From positions 21,384,481 to 21,448,480 of the forward strand of contig OX424561.1 of NCBI GenBank assembly GCA_949152475.1: a stretch of DNA of 64,000 bases, given 5' to 3'. This DNA is from Terebella lapidaria (Eukaryota > Annelida > Polychaeta > Terebellida > Terebellidae). Below, piece by piece: positions 1 to 11,114 of this stretch. Position 1 is the stretch's first letter, and every line of letters begins with the position of its first letter. A program made the translations under genes and the position numbers. The notes under the pieces are model-generated. The model had not been told where the DNA came from. It searched no databases and saw nothing but the letters and a program-made list of their open reading frames with translations.

Positions 1-3000
1 CAAATACTTCACATACTCCGGACCACACGGAGGTAGAGGCTCGGGGTCGTAAGTCGGGAACATGAGGTCGACTGGCAAGTTACACTCATGTCCATACACC
101 ATCAGATGCGGGGTGCATCCCGTGGACGAGTGTACTGAGGTTCGATAGGCCATTAACACATATGGCAGGTGCAAGTCCCAATCGTTTGCACGATCGCTGA
201 CGAACGCACTCAGCATGTTGAGCAATGTCCTGTTGAATCGCTCAACTTGGCCGTCGCTCTGGGGTCGGTATGGGGTCGTACGAATCTTCTTAGCGCCCAG
301 TAGACGCACAACATGCCGGAACAGGGACGACTCAAACTCAGTACCTTGATCACTATGGACCGCTTTGGGGACACCGTGGTAAACTATCCACCGATTCACC
401 AGGGTGTCGGCAACATTTTTGGCCGTATGTCGCCGTAGCGGAAAAGCGTCAGTGTACTTCGTAAAGTAGTCCGACACGACTAGTACATACCGATGGCCTC
501 TTCCCGTGACCTTGTGGGTGTCGAGGATGTCCATCGCTATTCTGTCGAACGCCGCTCCTGTCGGTAGCTGTGTCAGGGGCGATCTTTTTGGGGCCGGTTT
601 ACCCTTGCGGGTCACACATTGCGGGCAGCGGGCACACCAGCGGGCGACGTCCAGCGCCAAGCCGGGCCAGTAGGTACGCTGTATGCCGAGATGTCCGACA
701 ATCTTTAGGTCGTGTAGTTGGTGCAGAACTTGTGTCCTGAGTGCTACGGGGAGCACGGTTTGCACCACAGGCCGTCCAGCAGGGTCGGGTTTTACATGTC
801 GAACCAGCACTCCGTCTTGTAGCGCCAGGAGGTTCCAGCGGGAAACAAGTGTCTTTACCTCCTCTCCTTGGCGGGCGACTTCTCTAGAGTCGGGCTTGGT
901 GCCGGCTAACATCCATTGCCGCACTTTTCCGACGCTGGGGTCGGCTTGCTGTGCCGCGACAATGTCCTGGGTCGAATAGTCCGAAAGCCACTTTTGTCCA
1001 TCAAGTGTGGCGTCCAAAGCACGGACTCGAACAACTTGGCGTGCCGAAACTAGCTGGGGCAAGACCGGTGATGTTATCGAATCACTGTCCAGGAGGTCTG
1101 CCCTTGTCTGGGTCGGAACAACAGTTATCCGACGAACTGGAAGTTCTCCGGAACTTGTTTCTGGGTCGGTCGGAGGTGTGACGAGTCGTCCGGGACAGTC
1201 TTGGTGTTTACAACTGTGGCACCGTGACAGGCCGTCGGCGTTACCGTGTAGTTTACCGGGTCGATGCTCTATCCGAAAGTCATACTGCTGTAGCTTGGCG
1301 AGCCACCTAGCGAGCATGCCGTCAGCGTCGCTGTAATTTTTCAGCCACCTCAGCGAGCTATGGTCGGTCCGGAGGAGGAATTTCCTACCCCAGAGGTAGT
1401 GCCGATAGTGTTGCACCATCTCAACTACTGCCAGTAGTTCCCGATAAGTGGTGCAATAATTCTGCTGGGTCCGGGAAAGGGTTTTACTGGCGAACCCGAT
1501 GGGGATCTCCTTCCCGTTAACCCTTTGTGAGAGGGCTCCTCCCACAGCAAAGCCGCTTGCATCCGTGTCGAGGATGAAGTAGTCGTCCGGATTCTGGGTC
1601 GGATGAGCGAGCTTGGGCGCCTTGATGAGGGCGTCGCGGAGTCGCTGGAAAGCTCGTCGCTGGGCCGGTCCCCAAGTGAAGTGGCATTCACCTCGGGTAA
1701 GCGCTACGAGGGGTTCAGCGATCTCAGCGTAGTCCTTGATGAATCGCCTGTGGTAGTTGGCGAAACCAAGGAAAGCCCTGACGTCGGTGATCTCGCACGG
1801 GGTCGGCCATTCTCTGATGGCTTTAACTTTGTTGGGGTCGACTCGGATTCCTTGGCCGCTCACTATGAACCCTAAGTACAAGATTTCCCGTTGGAACAAC
1901 TCACACTTCTTGGGCTGAAGTTTCAGGCCTGCCGATCTGATTCGATCCAGGACCGCTTCCAGGTTTGCGAGTGCCTGATCGAATGTTCTGCCGTAAGCTA
2001 TCACGTCGTCGAGATAGCACATACACCGGGTCCACAAGTAACCACGGACTATGGTTTCCATAAGCCGTTCGAAGGTTGCCGGGGCGTTGCTAAGGCCGAA
2101 TGGCATGACCTTAAACTGATAGAGTCCCTTCCTTGTGGCGAAGGCAGTCTTCGGTCTGTCGCTGGGGTCGACTTCAACCTGCCAGTAGCCGGAGGCCAGG
2201 TCTAGGGCCGAGAAGTAGTTGGCGCCTGCCAGGGCGTCATGAGTGTCCTGAATGTTGGGCAAGGGATACGAGTCCTTAAGGGTGACATCATTCAGGAGCC
2301 GATAGTCGACACAGAAGCGTACTTGTCCGTTCTTCTTCCGCACGAGCACTACCTGTGCGCTCCAGGGCGAATCTGATGGCTCAATACACCCCAAGCGGAG
2401 CATCTTGTCGACCTCCTCGTCGATGATGCTTTGCTGCGCCTGAGGGACGCGTCGCTGTCGTTGTCGAATTGGGGCCGAGTTGCCGGTGTCGATCCTATGC
2501 TGGACGACTTGGGTCCGTCCCAGTTGGCCGTCTGGGTGCATGAATGTGTCCTGGTATTGGTGAACCAGGTTGGCACAACTCCGATGCTGTTCCGGCGCTA
2601 GTCCGGCGCGATCCACCATTTCTTGTAGATGTGGCGGTAGGTCGCGGTAGTAACTGGCGTCTACCGTGGCCGGGTCGGGCTCCTCTCCAGGTCGTGGCAG
2701 AGCTCCGACGACACTTTCGACAGGGCTTGCTATGGCGACAGGGTCGGAACGGGTGAGCGTAATGCCGGTATCTGCTGGATTGACTACCGACACCTTTACG
2801 CACTGCCGATTCAGGGTCGTAAGTGTTCTTCCCATAATGAGGTCAGTCTCCTCGGGAAAGGTCATTAGTGGCTGAACTATCCTCGAGTGTTGTCGGACTC
2901 GGACCCGGGAAGTCGGGACCAGCTCCACTATTGCTTCGCTGCGTGCGGGGACGGTGACAGCTCGTCGCACGGCCATTCTGACAACATTGGCCTCAATGTC

Positions 3001-3849
3001 TTTATGTGCGAACAGGATCTCCTTGTGTACCTGTATCGTCCCTTCACCGTAGTTCACCACAGCGTGAGCTTGCCGGAAAAAGTTCATGCCGAGAATCATG
3101 TCGTCATGTATGTCAGCCACACAAAAGGTTACGACCATATGGTTGGTTCCGACCTGTATTGAAAGGTCGATCAGTCCATCGATCGGGCTTGACTGTCCAG
3201 TGACGTCACGAATAATAGCCGAAGTAGATCGCAAATGTCGCTGGTCGGCGGGGACGTGACGTAGCTGATCGCGTCGGAGCAGGGAGATCTGCGCTCCGGA
3301 GTCGAGTACAGCCTTTATCGTCTTGTTTCCGACGTGTACCGGCAACTTCCAGCATTTGTGATTGGTGGCGCTGGAGTTGTTGATGACAGCCGGAATTTCG
3401 GGGTCGTCTGGCGGTGGCCTGAAGAGTGTGTGAAGAGGCGGTAGTTTGGATTCCAGTCCACTTGGAAAGGCGTAGAATCCTCCGTCGTCGGAGATCCACT
3501 CAATCTCGGACATGCTGTCCGTTCCGGTGGCGTCGGCGGTCGGGGGTGACACCCCTTCAGAACGACGGTTTCCACGTGGTGGCCGTTGCGGTCGCGGTGC
3601 GGACACCCCTTCATGAAAAGAGGCCGGTTTCGGGGTCGGAGCTTGACATTTCGTACACACCCCTTCAAGGAGCTGAGGTGTGGGCTGGGCCGGCTGCGGG
3701 GTCGTTATTGGTGTCATTACCGGTACGGTAGTCGTGACAACCGCGGGTGTGGAGCGGGGAACGTTGTCCTGTTGTCTGGAAGGCCCTTGCTCCTCAGCAC
3801 CTTCCCCTACTGGTTTGACGACGGGGTCGGAGGTGTTGGTGGGGCCGGC
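1..3849 (-). CDS. pol: Gypsy pol polyprotein (partial, runs off left edge)
   Basis: I checked every codon of the minus frame whose triplets start at 3849, 3846 and so on, and found no stop down to base 1 (1283 codons). The aspartic protease motif LDSGAQ lies near residue 183 (about 3306). The reverse transcriptase active site YLDD is near residue 612 (2016-2005). The RNase H-like DTDASGF motif is near residue 761 (about 1569). The integrase zinc finger has histidines near 715-690 and a C-x2-C near 640. The integrase core shows D near 528, D near 351 (HSDQGTEF) and E near 241 (QVERFNR). Pol is in the -1 frame relative to gag and overlaps the gag end by 43 nt, so expression by frameshifting is likely. 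The C-terminal part of the integrase is outside the window. Confidence 0.93.
3807..3849 (-). promoter_or_regulatory. gag/pol overlap, probable -1 frameshift region
   Basis: The pol frame opens right after an in-frame TAA at 3852-3850, and gag ends with TAG at 3809-3807. The 43-nt overlap in the -1 relation is the arrangement used for ribosomal frameshifting. I do not see a canonical X-XXY-YYZ heptamer here; TCAAAC just before the gag stop is the closest match. The mechanism is therefore inferred. Confidence 0.55.
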
Positions 3850-6383
3850 TTAGTTTGGTTACCAGTTTGGTTAGGTACTGACAACACTTGAGCTGTCCTT
3901 CTGTCAGTACCGGGACCATTAGGCTGAAATGCTAGCGGTTTCATGCCGTTGCGTACTAGCACATCCTTAAGCCGAAAGCACCGCATCCAGCGATGGCCGG
4001 GCTTCTTGCAAAAGAAGCAAACCATGGGTCGTCCGGGTTGCGGGGGTCGATCACCTTTCATCGGGGCCGTTGTTCGCAGGACAGAAAAGATAGCCGTTTC
4101 CTCACATAGTCCTTTCTCGTCACTAAGGACGCACTGGAAAGCTTCAGCCACCCACTCGCGTGAGCAGACCGGCACTGAATGTTCGTCGCAACCTTGTAGG
4201 CCGGTAGTGTCACTGTCCGCGGGGTCGTAGTAGGCCGCAACTTGCTCTGGGGTTAGTGTTTCCCCCTGAGTGACTTGTCCCATGGCACAAGACAGTTCTT
4301 CATTAACAGGGTCGTCTTCCGCGTATCCGTTTGCGGAAATGTCGGCACGTCGCATGCCTCGGTGTTGATCTCTGGCTGTCCTCTGCTGACGACTCTCTAC
4401 TTTGAGAACGGCCGTTAGTGCCTCACTGTAGCTGTTAAAAGTGAGAGCGCACAGTTTATCGGCAATGGGGTCGGATTGGCCGTTAACGAATTGTGCAATT
4501 ACAGTTCGTTGCCGCGACGCTGGCGTAACGTCATCGAACACTTGCTCCGCCAGGGCTTGGAGTCGCTCCATGTAGTGTTCCGCGTCCTCTTTTCGTTCCC
4601 GCTTGAGGAACGGAAAATCGTCCCGTTTGGACTGTCGACGGGGCTCGGGTTCCCAGCCCTCCAGAAGTTGGCGACGGAACTCTTCCCAGGGAGTCGTGAT
4701 TGGGATATTTAGAGCTAGCGCTTCAGCGCGGCCGCGCAGCGTGCTCCGGAAGGTCGTCGTCTTGTTGAGGTCGGAGTAAGTGAAAGCCGCGGTAAATTGT
4801 TCGAAACTCCGAATGTATTGAGTGAGATTGCCCTCCTTGAAGGTCGCACGCCATTGAGCCATTTTAGCCGTAGCCAACGTTTGGGGCTCAGACGTGAGTC
4901 TCTGTGGCGTGGGCGTATCAACACTCACCGCAACTGATGTAGTCGCTGCAGTGGCCGTCGGAGTCGGAACAGCCGAAGTCGCCGGAGCCGTCGTATCTGG
5001 GCCGATCGGGGTCGCGTTAGCGGGGGCGGTCGGTGCTGTCGTCGTGGAGACGGCGAGCGATGCGGCGGGTGGTGCCGTCGTGTGACTGGGGTCGTGTGGT
5101 GCTTGTGCAGCGGGGGCCGGTTGGCTGTATGGAGGCGTCACCCATGGTATCCCGACTGAGGGTGGGAATACAGCCGGTGGTGGATATCGGTATACCGATC
5201 CATCTGGGCCTACACCATGGTACACTAATCCAGGTTGCGCACCATGATAGCCGGTGTCAGCTATCACGCTGGGAACGCCACCATATCCGGGCGGTGGGTT
5301 CACGTAGCCAACATGCGGTGAATAGTATCCGACAGCTACTCCATTTGGAACACCGCTTGTTGCGCCAGGGTATCCGACTGGCGGTACACCATATCCGTTG
5401 GTGTTTCCGACTGATTGTGAGATCGGAGGTCCGATCATTGGCACAACACTTTCTGCCGGAGCAGACACAACTTGATCTTGTGACGGATCGAAGCGCGGTT
5501 GTTCCCCGGTAGTCGGCGATGGTCGGTGCGTGGTCGGCGCGGGAGCGCGTGTGTCGGAAGTCGGCGTGTCGGGGTCGCAGGGTCGGTGACTTGATGTCGA
5601 GGGTGCTTGTCGGGGTCGCGCTTGTCGCATGATGGCGCAAGATTCCGTCATCGTGTCGCTGGGTCGTTGTTGTCGTGGAGGCGTCGCGATCCGGGTAGCG
5701 GTCGTCACCAGGATATCTTCGGATGTCGCTCCCGCCTGGCTGGGTCGTGTGTACTCTACCACCATTGGCTCGGTCGGTATGCGTGAGTACATTTCTGGCG
5801 CGAGGTCGTGTTGTCTCGGCGTCATGGGCGGCGCCAGGGGTCGATTGGCCGAATAAGCATTCGGCGGGGTCGGTTCCGGAACATTGTCAGACTGACAAAC
5901 CCACTGTCGTATCCGAGAGCTACTTGGTGGGTGCGTAACCATTGACGTGTCTATGGTTACCGGCCGAACGTTCACTGCTAATTGTTCTGGGTCGATATCA
6001 CGATCTACGCTCGCTCTTTGACGTGAGCGCGTATAGTTTCTGTCGGCAAAGTCACTTTTCTGGGTCGCTCTAGCCAGCGTGGCCGAGTACGCTCTAGCGT
6101 GTGCACGCAAAATGTCACTTACTGTATGTGACGGCGCAAGCGGGTCTTCGTCTAGGAACTCCTGCACCAGGTCGGCGGGCGGCGAAGACGATCTCAGGGT
6201 CGAATGGTCGCCGATGGAGTCGAAAAGGCCGGACGGTTGTTGCTCCTGCGACAGTGGAACCGTATCGCTCATGGCAACTGAGCGAGGGCCGGAAGGTCGG
6301 AAGGCCGGATTCGGATTGATCGTCACTTCGTCATCCGTGGGATCGAGTGGCTCACCGCGGGAGGCTCCCGGGGCCAATGCCAT
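3807..6383 (-). CDS. gag: Gypsy gag polyprotein
   Basis: This frame encodes about 858 residues from ATG at 6383; the codon before it is TTG, so I start at the ATG. The N-terminal half is low complexity, rich in Ser, Thr, Pro and Arg. A Gly-Tyr-Pro stretch follows around residues 325-410, then an Ala-Thr-Pro linker. A retrotransposon gag (capsid-type) domain follows, with WRATF and LLEGWEPEPRRQSKRDDF as typical stretches. Near the C terminus is a CCHC zinc knuckle, CFFCKKPGHRWMRC, which binds the element RNA. The stop is TAG at 3809-3807. The N-terminal extension is long for a Gypsy gag. The start lies 64 bases inside the inferred LTR boundary on the genomic side. Confidence 0.9.
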   Translation of the reverse strand: MALAPGASRGEPLDPTDDEVTINPNPAFRPSGPRSVAMSDTVPLSQEQQPSGLFDSIGDHSTLRSSSPPADLVQEFLDEDPLAPSHTVSDILRAHARAYSATLARATQKSDFADRNYTRSRQRASVDRDIDPEQLAVNVRPVTIDTSMVTHPPSSSRIRQWVCQSDNVPEPTPPNAYSANRPLAPPMTPRQHDLAPEMYSRIPTEPMVVEYTRPSQAGATSEDILVTTATRIATPPRQQRPSDTMTESCAIMRQARPRQAPSTSSHRPCDPDTPTSDTRAPAPTTHRPSPTTGEQPRFDPSQDQVVSAPAESVVPMIGPPISQSVGNTNGYGVPPVGYPGATSGVPNGVAVGYYSPHVGYVNPPPGYGGVPSVIADTGYHGAQPGLVYHGVGPDGSVYRYPPPAVFPPSVGIPWVTPPYSQPAPAAQAPHDPSHTTAPPAASLAVSTTTAPTAPANATPIGPDTTAPATSAVPTPTATAATTSVAVSVDTPTPQRLTSEPQTLATAKMAQWRATFKEGNLTQYIRSFEQFTAAFTYSDLNKTTTFRSTLRGRAEALALNIPITTPWEEFRRQLLEGWEPEPRRQSKRDDFPFLKRERKEDAEHYMERLQALAEQVFDDVTPASRQRTVIAQFVNGQSDPIADKLCALTFNSYSEALTAVLKVESRQQRTARDQHRGMRRADISANGYAEDDPVNEELSCAMGQVTQGETLTPEQVAAYYDPADSDTTGLQGCDEHSVPVCSREWVAEAFQCVLSDEKGLCEETAIFSVLRTTAPMKGDRPPQPGRPMVCFFCKKPGHRWMRCFRLKDVLVRNGMKPLAFQPNGPGTDRRTAQVLSVPNQTGNQTKPAPPTPPTPSSNQ

Positions 6384-6429
6384 CAATGCCGGTCAGGTCT
6401 GGGTCGAAGATCCGAGACTAGCTCAGATC

Positions 6430-6445
6430 CTGGTCTACGGCGCCA
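6430..6445 (-). other. Primer-binding site of the Gypsy element
   Basis: The element strand reads TGGCGCCGTAGACC right after the LTR end and a one-base spacer. TGG followed by tRNA-complementary sequence is the usual minus-strand primer site. I do not name the tRNA. Confidence 0.65.
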
Positions 6446-6446
6446 A

Positions 6447-7189
6447 TGTGAAGAATACGGTTCTTTGGCCCGTATCAAGCCGAATGTCTGTGATGTTGTG
6501 CTAACAGACCAACAAGCCGGCAGTTCAATTCAAACTGTTTATTGTGGTGACAATGCCGATGTTCACACACACACCACAATCGGGGCCGCTCACACCTACG
6601 TCGGTGATTTCCCAGTCAATGAATATCCAATATTAATATAGTCCTTCAAACACGTATATCCACAGTATATCTTTATATATATTCACTTATACTTCACGGC
6701 CGTTCTTCTTGTTACAATATAAAATACGACCGTCTTCATTGAACACTTCTACTCAACTGCGCAGATAACTGGGACCGAGGGATCATGTGCTGGTGTGATT
6801 TCCCGCCCAGTGTATGCGGTGTTGTGATTGGTCGAATGTATGCTGCAATGCGTTGATGTCACCGGGAAAGTGGGTTTCCCCGGCTCGTGTCAATACTTGT
6901 AATGCCTGTATCTGTGCACGTGATGTGTGGAGTATGTGTGTCAAGTTCTATGTTTAGAAGTCAGTGCATGTGAAGGTCAAGGCCGGGTATCTTGGGTCGA
7001 ATGTACTGAACTAGCGGGGCCGCAGGTGCGTGGTTTGACCTGTGTGTGTAACCATGACTACATGGAGTTTATGCTTGTGATCGTATAGTGTGTACTTGTC
7101 CTGTATGTAAGTCATGTAGAATGAATGTTTGTTGTGGAAATGTGTAGTGCGCGGGAGGGACGGGAGTAACAGTCGCTAAAATTACTACA
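6447..7189 (-). repeat. 5' LTR of the Gypsy element
   Basis: The left boundary is TG at 6447, one base from the primer-binding site. The right boundary at 7189 gives an element-strand start of TGTAGTAATT, so the repeat is TG...CA bounded and about 743 bp. On the element strand there is a TATA-like TATATATAAAG (6681-6671) and an AATAAA signal (6543-6538), in the order U3, R, U5. The second LTR is outside the window, so the outer boundary is inferred from motif spacing and not from an alignment. Confidence 0.7.
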
Positions 7190-7559
7190 CTTATAACTTA
7201 CGCAAGCATTTCAATTCATTTCAGCACAATCACGGAAGTTTACAATGAAACTTGCTTGCGCTGTAACATAGTTACACAAGGACATCACTTAATTCTCAAC
7301 TACGGACAAATAGTTGGACTGCGCAAAATCAATCTCTGTGAGCGCACTAAACCCACTTGGCATACTACCTATAATGTATACGTATCGTAGTTCTGAAAAT
7401 GTAAAAATATTTTTATGCATATATTGTTTATAGTTTTTCCAAATTCGGACAACCGCAGATAATAAAGCGTAAATGAAACTTACTGGCGCAGCTGCGATAT
7501 TGATGGTGTACGATGCCATGTAAGTTTTGAGGTGCAGTTTAATAATGGTACGTTTTTTA
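7190..7559. other. No gene seen
   Basis: This is AT-rich sequence flanking the LTR. It holds only a short minus-strand open frame (7289-7519) with no recognisable motif. Confidence 0.5.
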
Positions 7560-7925
7560 AAAGACTATGTAAGGACTCTTGAAGATATATACATGTCATG
7601 ATGGAGTTCTAGAGAGTTATTAGATAAACAGAACATAATGTCGTGAATATGTGAAATTAGAGGGAAAGTTACTGGACAGATTTTGAAAAAATGGCCGGCA
7701 AGTCTAAAATTGGCTGTTTTTCGACAATAATGGAAGCCATTTTGCAAAAATAACAAAAACCTAAAACCTTCTCTTTGAATAATTATTTTTTTTTTTTTTG
7801 CAAAATTCCAAAAAGATTCAACTGTATATTTTCAAGATAAAACTGTCAATGGATGACAGACAGACGATGGACCCAACGACATGTCAATAGGTTATCGGAC
7901 CATAGGTTCAGTAATCTAAAAACAA
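7560..7925 (-). repeat. Diverged fragment of repeat family A, reverse orientation
   Basis: Read on the minus strand, 7925-7840 gives a GGTTA/C-type end, the hairpin CCTATGGTCCGATA, and a run like ATTGACATGTCGTTGGGTCC. It then continues with TTTTGCAAAATGGCTTCC and similar stretches. This matches the left end and body of the A elements in the MCM8 introns, but is clearly older. The right hairpin end is absent. There is no coding potential. Confidence 0.65.
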
Positions 7926-8185
7926 AAAATACCACTTTGAGGTTTTTTCAGGAGGAAAACTTGCAAAAAAAACCCGGAAGCTCATCAGACAGATTTCGAG
8001 ATTTTGCACTCACAGACGGATGACGGACGGACGCCCGACACCAACTGATGGACGCGAAGCAAAAATAACTTATTTGATACTATGAAAGATATGTTTTCAA
8101 GCAATTCGATGGTTTTTACAGAACCCAAATATCTTGATTTGTTCTAAAGTTATGCCATGTTTGTTTTGCTCAGGACCCTGCTAGC
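7926..8185. other. Unclassified repeat-like sequence
   Basis: The stretch resembles the interior of family A (CAGACAGATTTCGAGATTTT, GACGGACGGACG), but no end can be defined. There is no gene. Confidence 0.3.
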
Positions 8186-9278
8186 CCAACTAGCACAGAG
8201 CTGTCGGGCCGACGTTGGCTATGGTCGGCAGGAGTGGCACAATAAATACTCTGTCGGACAGACATCAGGCCAACGTATGCGTCAGACTGCATGATTTAAA
8301 ATAAAAGGTCACCAGACAGCCACTGTCGGACTAACGTCAGGCCAACGTTCGCTGGAGTTGCCGAAATTTGTCTGATATTTTAGTCAACCAGCCACTGTCA
8401 GTCAGACGTCGGACCAACGCTTGCTTGAGTTGCAAATAGTTGTCAGAAATCTCAGTCAAACAGCCATTGTTGGACCGTCATCGGGCGAACGTTTGCTTGG
8501 ATTGCGAATATTCATCTGAATCTCAGTCAACCAGCCACTGTCGGACTTACGTTGGGCCAACGTTTGATGGACGTCAGTTACCAACTGTCAGGCGGACGTC
8601 GGGCCAACGATGATTCTTCTGGCATGATTGTCAACCAACCACTGTTGGGCTGACGTCGGGCCAACTTTAGCGGTTGGTCAGAAAGTCGACGTTGGTGATG
8701 CAAAGTTAATCCAATGGAGGGCCAACGATATGTTGTCGATGTCGGACCGACGCTGTTCATCGACGTTGGGCCAACGTCAAAATACAACAAAGATCCAACT
8801 AATGCCGCCATTTTGTAAAATAAAAAATATAGAATGCCAACATAGATCCACTTGTGGCCCACCAGCAAGCCAACCCTGCATGGTTGGCTGTCCAGCAATG
8901 GGCCAACATTGTTCAGGTGGACAAAACACCGTTGGGCCAACAGTGACTGTCCACTGTTGGCCCGACAGCTGCACATCTGTTGGCCCAATGTTGGTCCGCC
9001 TATTGCGCACCATTGGCCCACTGTCGAGCCAATGTCAAATGGTTGGCTAGCCAATGTTGGGCCAACGTAGTATAATGCATGACATGCCAACATAGATCCA
9101 CTTGTGGCCCACCGTTGGGCCACCAGCAAACCAACCCTGAATGGTTGGCTGTCCAGCGTTGGTCCAACGTTGTTCGGGTGGACAAAACACCGTTGGGCCA
9201 ACAATGGCTGGCCACTGTTGGCCCGACAGCTGAACATCTGTTGGCCCAACGTCGGTCCGACAGCTCTGTGCTAGTTGG
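8186..9278. mobile_element. Non-autonomous element built of GTTGGCCC palindromes with 33-bp inverted ends
   Basis: The left end (8186-8218) starts CCAACTAGCACAGAGCTGTC and the right end (9246-9278) is its reverse complement, with one mismatch over about 33 bp. The interior is made of degenerate GTTGGGCCAACG palindromes. The left half has a tandem unit of about 70 bp (8318-8560). The right half has an imperfect duplication of roughly 200-240 bp (8838-9075 and 9084-9262). No transposase is present and no convincing target-site duplication is visible. The long minus-strand open frame across it is a translation of the repeats. Confidence 0.8.
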
Positions 9279-9484
9279 ATCATATGTATGCGTGATCGAT
9301 TGGGTTTCATTTAATTAGATTTTTATTACCCTAGAATTGTTAACACATTATTAGTCGTTGAGCGTGTTTTATCCTTGTAATCAAGTATATACATGTAATG
9401 CAAATAACTAACGAATCTGTCAAAAGTATTGTTGTGATGGTACATCTCGTTGTATGTTGTGTACATCTCGTGCTCTAGCGGTAC
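9279..9484. other. No gene seen
   Basis: AT-rich spacer between the inverted-repeat element and the decayed chitin-binding exon. Confidence 0.4.
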
Positions 9485-9538
9485 GTACCCTATAAGACAA
9501 CCGACCCTTGTCCGGCAGGTTTTGTCTGGGATGATGAA
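9485..9538 (+). pseudogene. Decayed fragment of a chitin-binding domain exon
   Basis: With one extra T removed, the plus strand matches the end of the chitin-binding exon at 13928-14142: an acid-Asn-Arg-Pro run, then CPAGFVWDD. A stop follows straight after. The upstream half of the domain cannot be followed. This is probably a relic of a local duplication of the gene at 11115-14142. Confidence 0.5.
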
Positions 9539-10279
9539 TGAATCAGTACCCGCAATAAAACAATTTAGAACTGTCAAACCATCATATACTGAACTACCGA
9601 ACAATGTCAGATACTTGTGAACTTGGGTTCGGTATACATTGTACTTGTGTTCGATGTCTGTGTAAATAATAAAGTGTAAAAGGTACAGCAAAACCATTAG
9701 GACACAATGCGGTAGGACAGTCAAATGAGAGAATGTAAGAGCTTATGATCCCAGATGACCTGATGTCTAATACTGTAAAAAAAAGGATCTGGTAATTGTG
9801 GGCTTGTTCGCTGAAGGCAACATAGTCGCCATTTTCTTGAATATCAAAAAGGGCCCAACACAACATAGTAACTTCAAAATGCCATCACTTAGCTCTGTTC
9901 CAAAACCTGTTGAAAATCAGCAGATCATGACTCGTTGCGAGAAAAAAATATAACCAGCCTCTCAACAAAAGTTTCCAGCCTCTCAACAAAAGAGTTCGAG
10001 AAGGCGACTTCGTTCGAATCCTTATGCACATCTCGTCGTGGACCTGAAACCAGCCACACTGGGAACCCAGTCCCCAATCAAATCAACCAACTATACCTCG
10101 ATATACCTTCTCAGAACATCTTGCATGGTCACGAGCAATACTGAACCCAGGGAAACACAACCGGACAAGCCGAGCAAAAGATCCGAGCAAAACGATAATT
10201 TGAGTTTGTTATCTCACCCTAAGGGAGGCGGATACCCCCTCCCACGCACCCCCTAGTTACGCCACTGGCCCCGGCATTT
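9539..10279. other. No gene seen; possible repeat end
   Basis: The stretch holds a minus-strand open frame (9326-9724 and overlaps) of low-complexity composition and no family signature. Positions 10225-10272 (CTAGTTACGCCACTGGCCCC) look like the terminal sequence of an unidentified repeat, but I see no partner end. Confidence 0.3.
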
Positions 10280-10757
10280 TTGACGATCAACTTGTTGTGT
10301 CTTGTCATATTATCGGTCATTTTGAACCACAATGCATATTTACTATTTCATCATGATAAAAAATCTGAAATATTACCTCCTGCTTCAGATGGAAAGGGTG
10401 GGCAAAAGATAATTTTAATGATGGTTTTCATCATATTTTGTTTATCAATTACTTGGCTTGAATTGTTCAATGGTTACCCCGTGGTTCTGACTATGTTAAA
10501 ACTACAGTTCTACTCATTTGGTGCTCCCCTGTGGGCTGTCATACATGTAGACATTGATTGGGTTTTTTTTCACGCAGCTGTCTCTGCAACCATCGCTTGC
10601 ATGGCCCCAACGCACTAGTATCGTGCTGCAGAAAAACGCGGCCGTTGTCGCTGCCTTTTTCATATGTGGGCTTTGTTTAATTTTCAACATTTATTCACTG
10701 AACAATGTTTCAATAACCAAACAATTTCAAACAAATACTAGTACAGGTGCTGGCTGA
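10280..10757 (+). pseudogene. Possible fragment of a seven-transmembrane receptor
   Basis: The frame from 10280 encodes three hydrophobic segments of about 20 residues. They are spaced like TM5, a loop and TM6-TM7 (LLCLVILSVILNHNAYLLF, then LMMVFIIFCLSITWLELF, then APLWAVIHVDIDW). A frame change follows near 10560. No start, DRY or NPxxY motif is present. It may be an old receptor relic or chance hydrophobic sequence, and I rate it low. Confidence 0.2.
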
Positions 10758-11114
10758 GAGCAATCAATGCAAAGCGTGCTGCGAAAGCATAAAAGAAAAT
10801 CCTAACGACTAGCTGCATGAGATGCGAATCAACATCCGGCGTGGAATACATTTGATAGTGGTGGTGCATTGTAATCCCAGCGTTATAAATTCATGTTCGA
10901 ATGGGAAATTTCGTGGTTCACGTGCGTTGAATGAACATGCACTGATGCTATCATGGAAAGTTAATAGCACGTGGCCAAGAACGAATTGAGCTGTATAATG
11001 CGAAAAAAATGTACGGAGGATGGGTCAATTCAGCTCGGGTCGGTTTATCATAAATTTGATGTCAGTTGTCATTCATTCATAAGCCTGTGTTCATACCACC
11101 CGAAATCGCACAAC

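Larger units (their letters stand above)
1..7189 (-). mobile_element. Ty3/Gypsy LTR retrotransposon, left end cut by window
   Basis: The order along the minus strand is 5' LTR, primer-binding site, gag, then pol (protease, reverse transcriptase, RNase H, integrase), which is the Ty3/Gypsy order. The gag frame is open over its whole length, and the pol frame has no stop from 3849 down to base 1. The 3' LTR, the polypurine tract and the end of the integrase lie beyond the left edge. Such elements copy themselves through RNA and cDNA in a cytoplasmic particle and integrate into nuclear DNA. Two long intact frames suggest a young insertion, which is inference. Several gag and pol domains are recognisable, so the class assignment is firm. 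Confidence 0.93.

Noticed and set aside
683..3203. Plus-strand open frames across the pol region
   Set aside because: They are antisense shadows of the Gypsy pol frame, which has clear catalytic motifs on the minus strand.
8578..9249. 223-codon minus-strand open frame
   Set aside because: It is a translation of GTTGGCCC repeats inside an inverted-repeat element. The residues are periodic and match no protein family.
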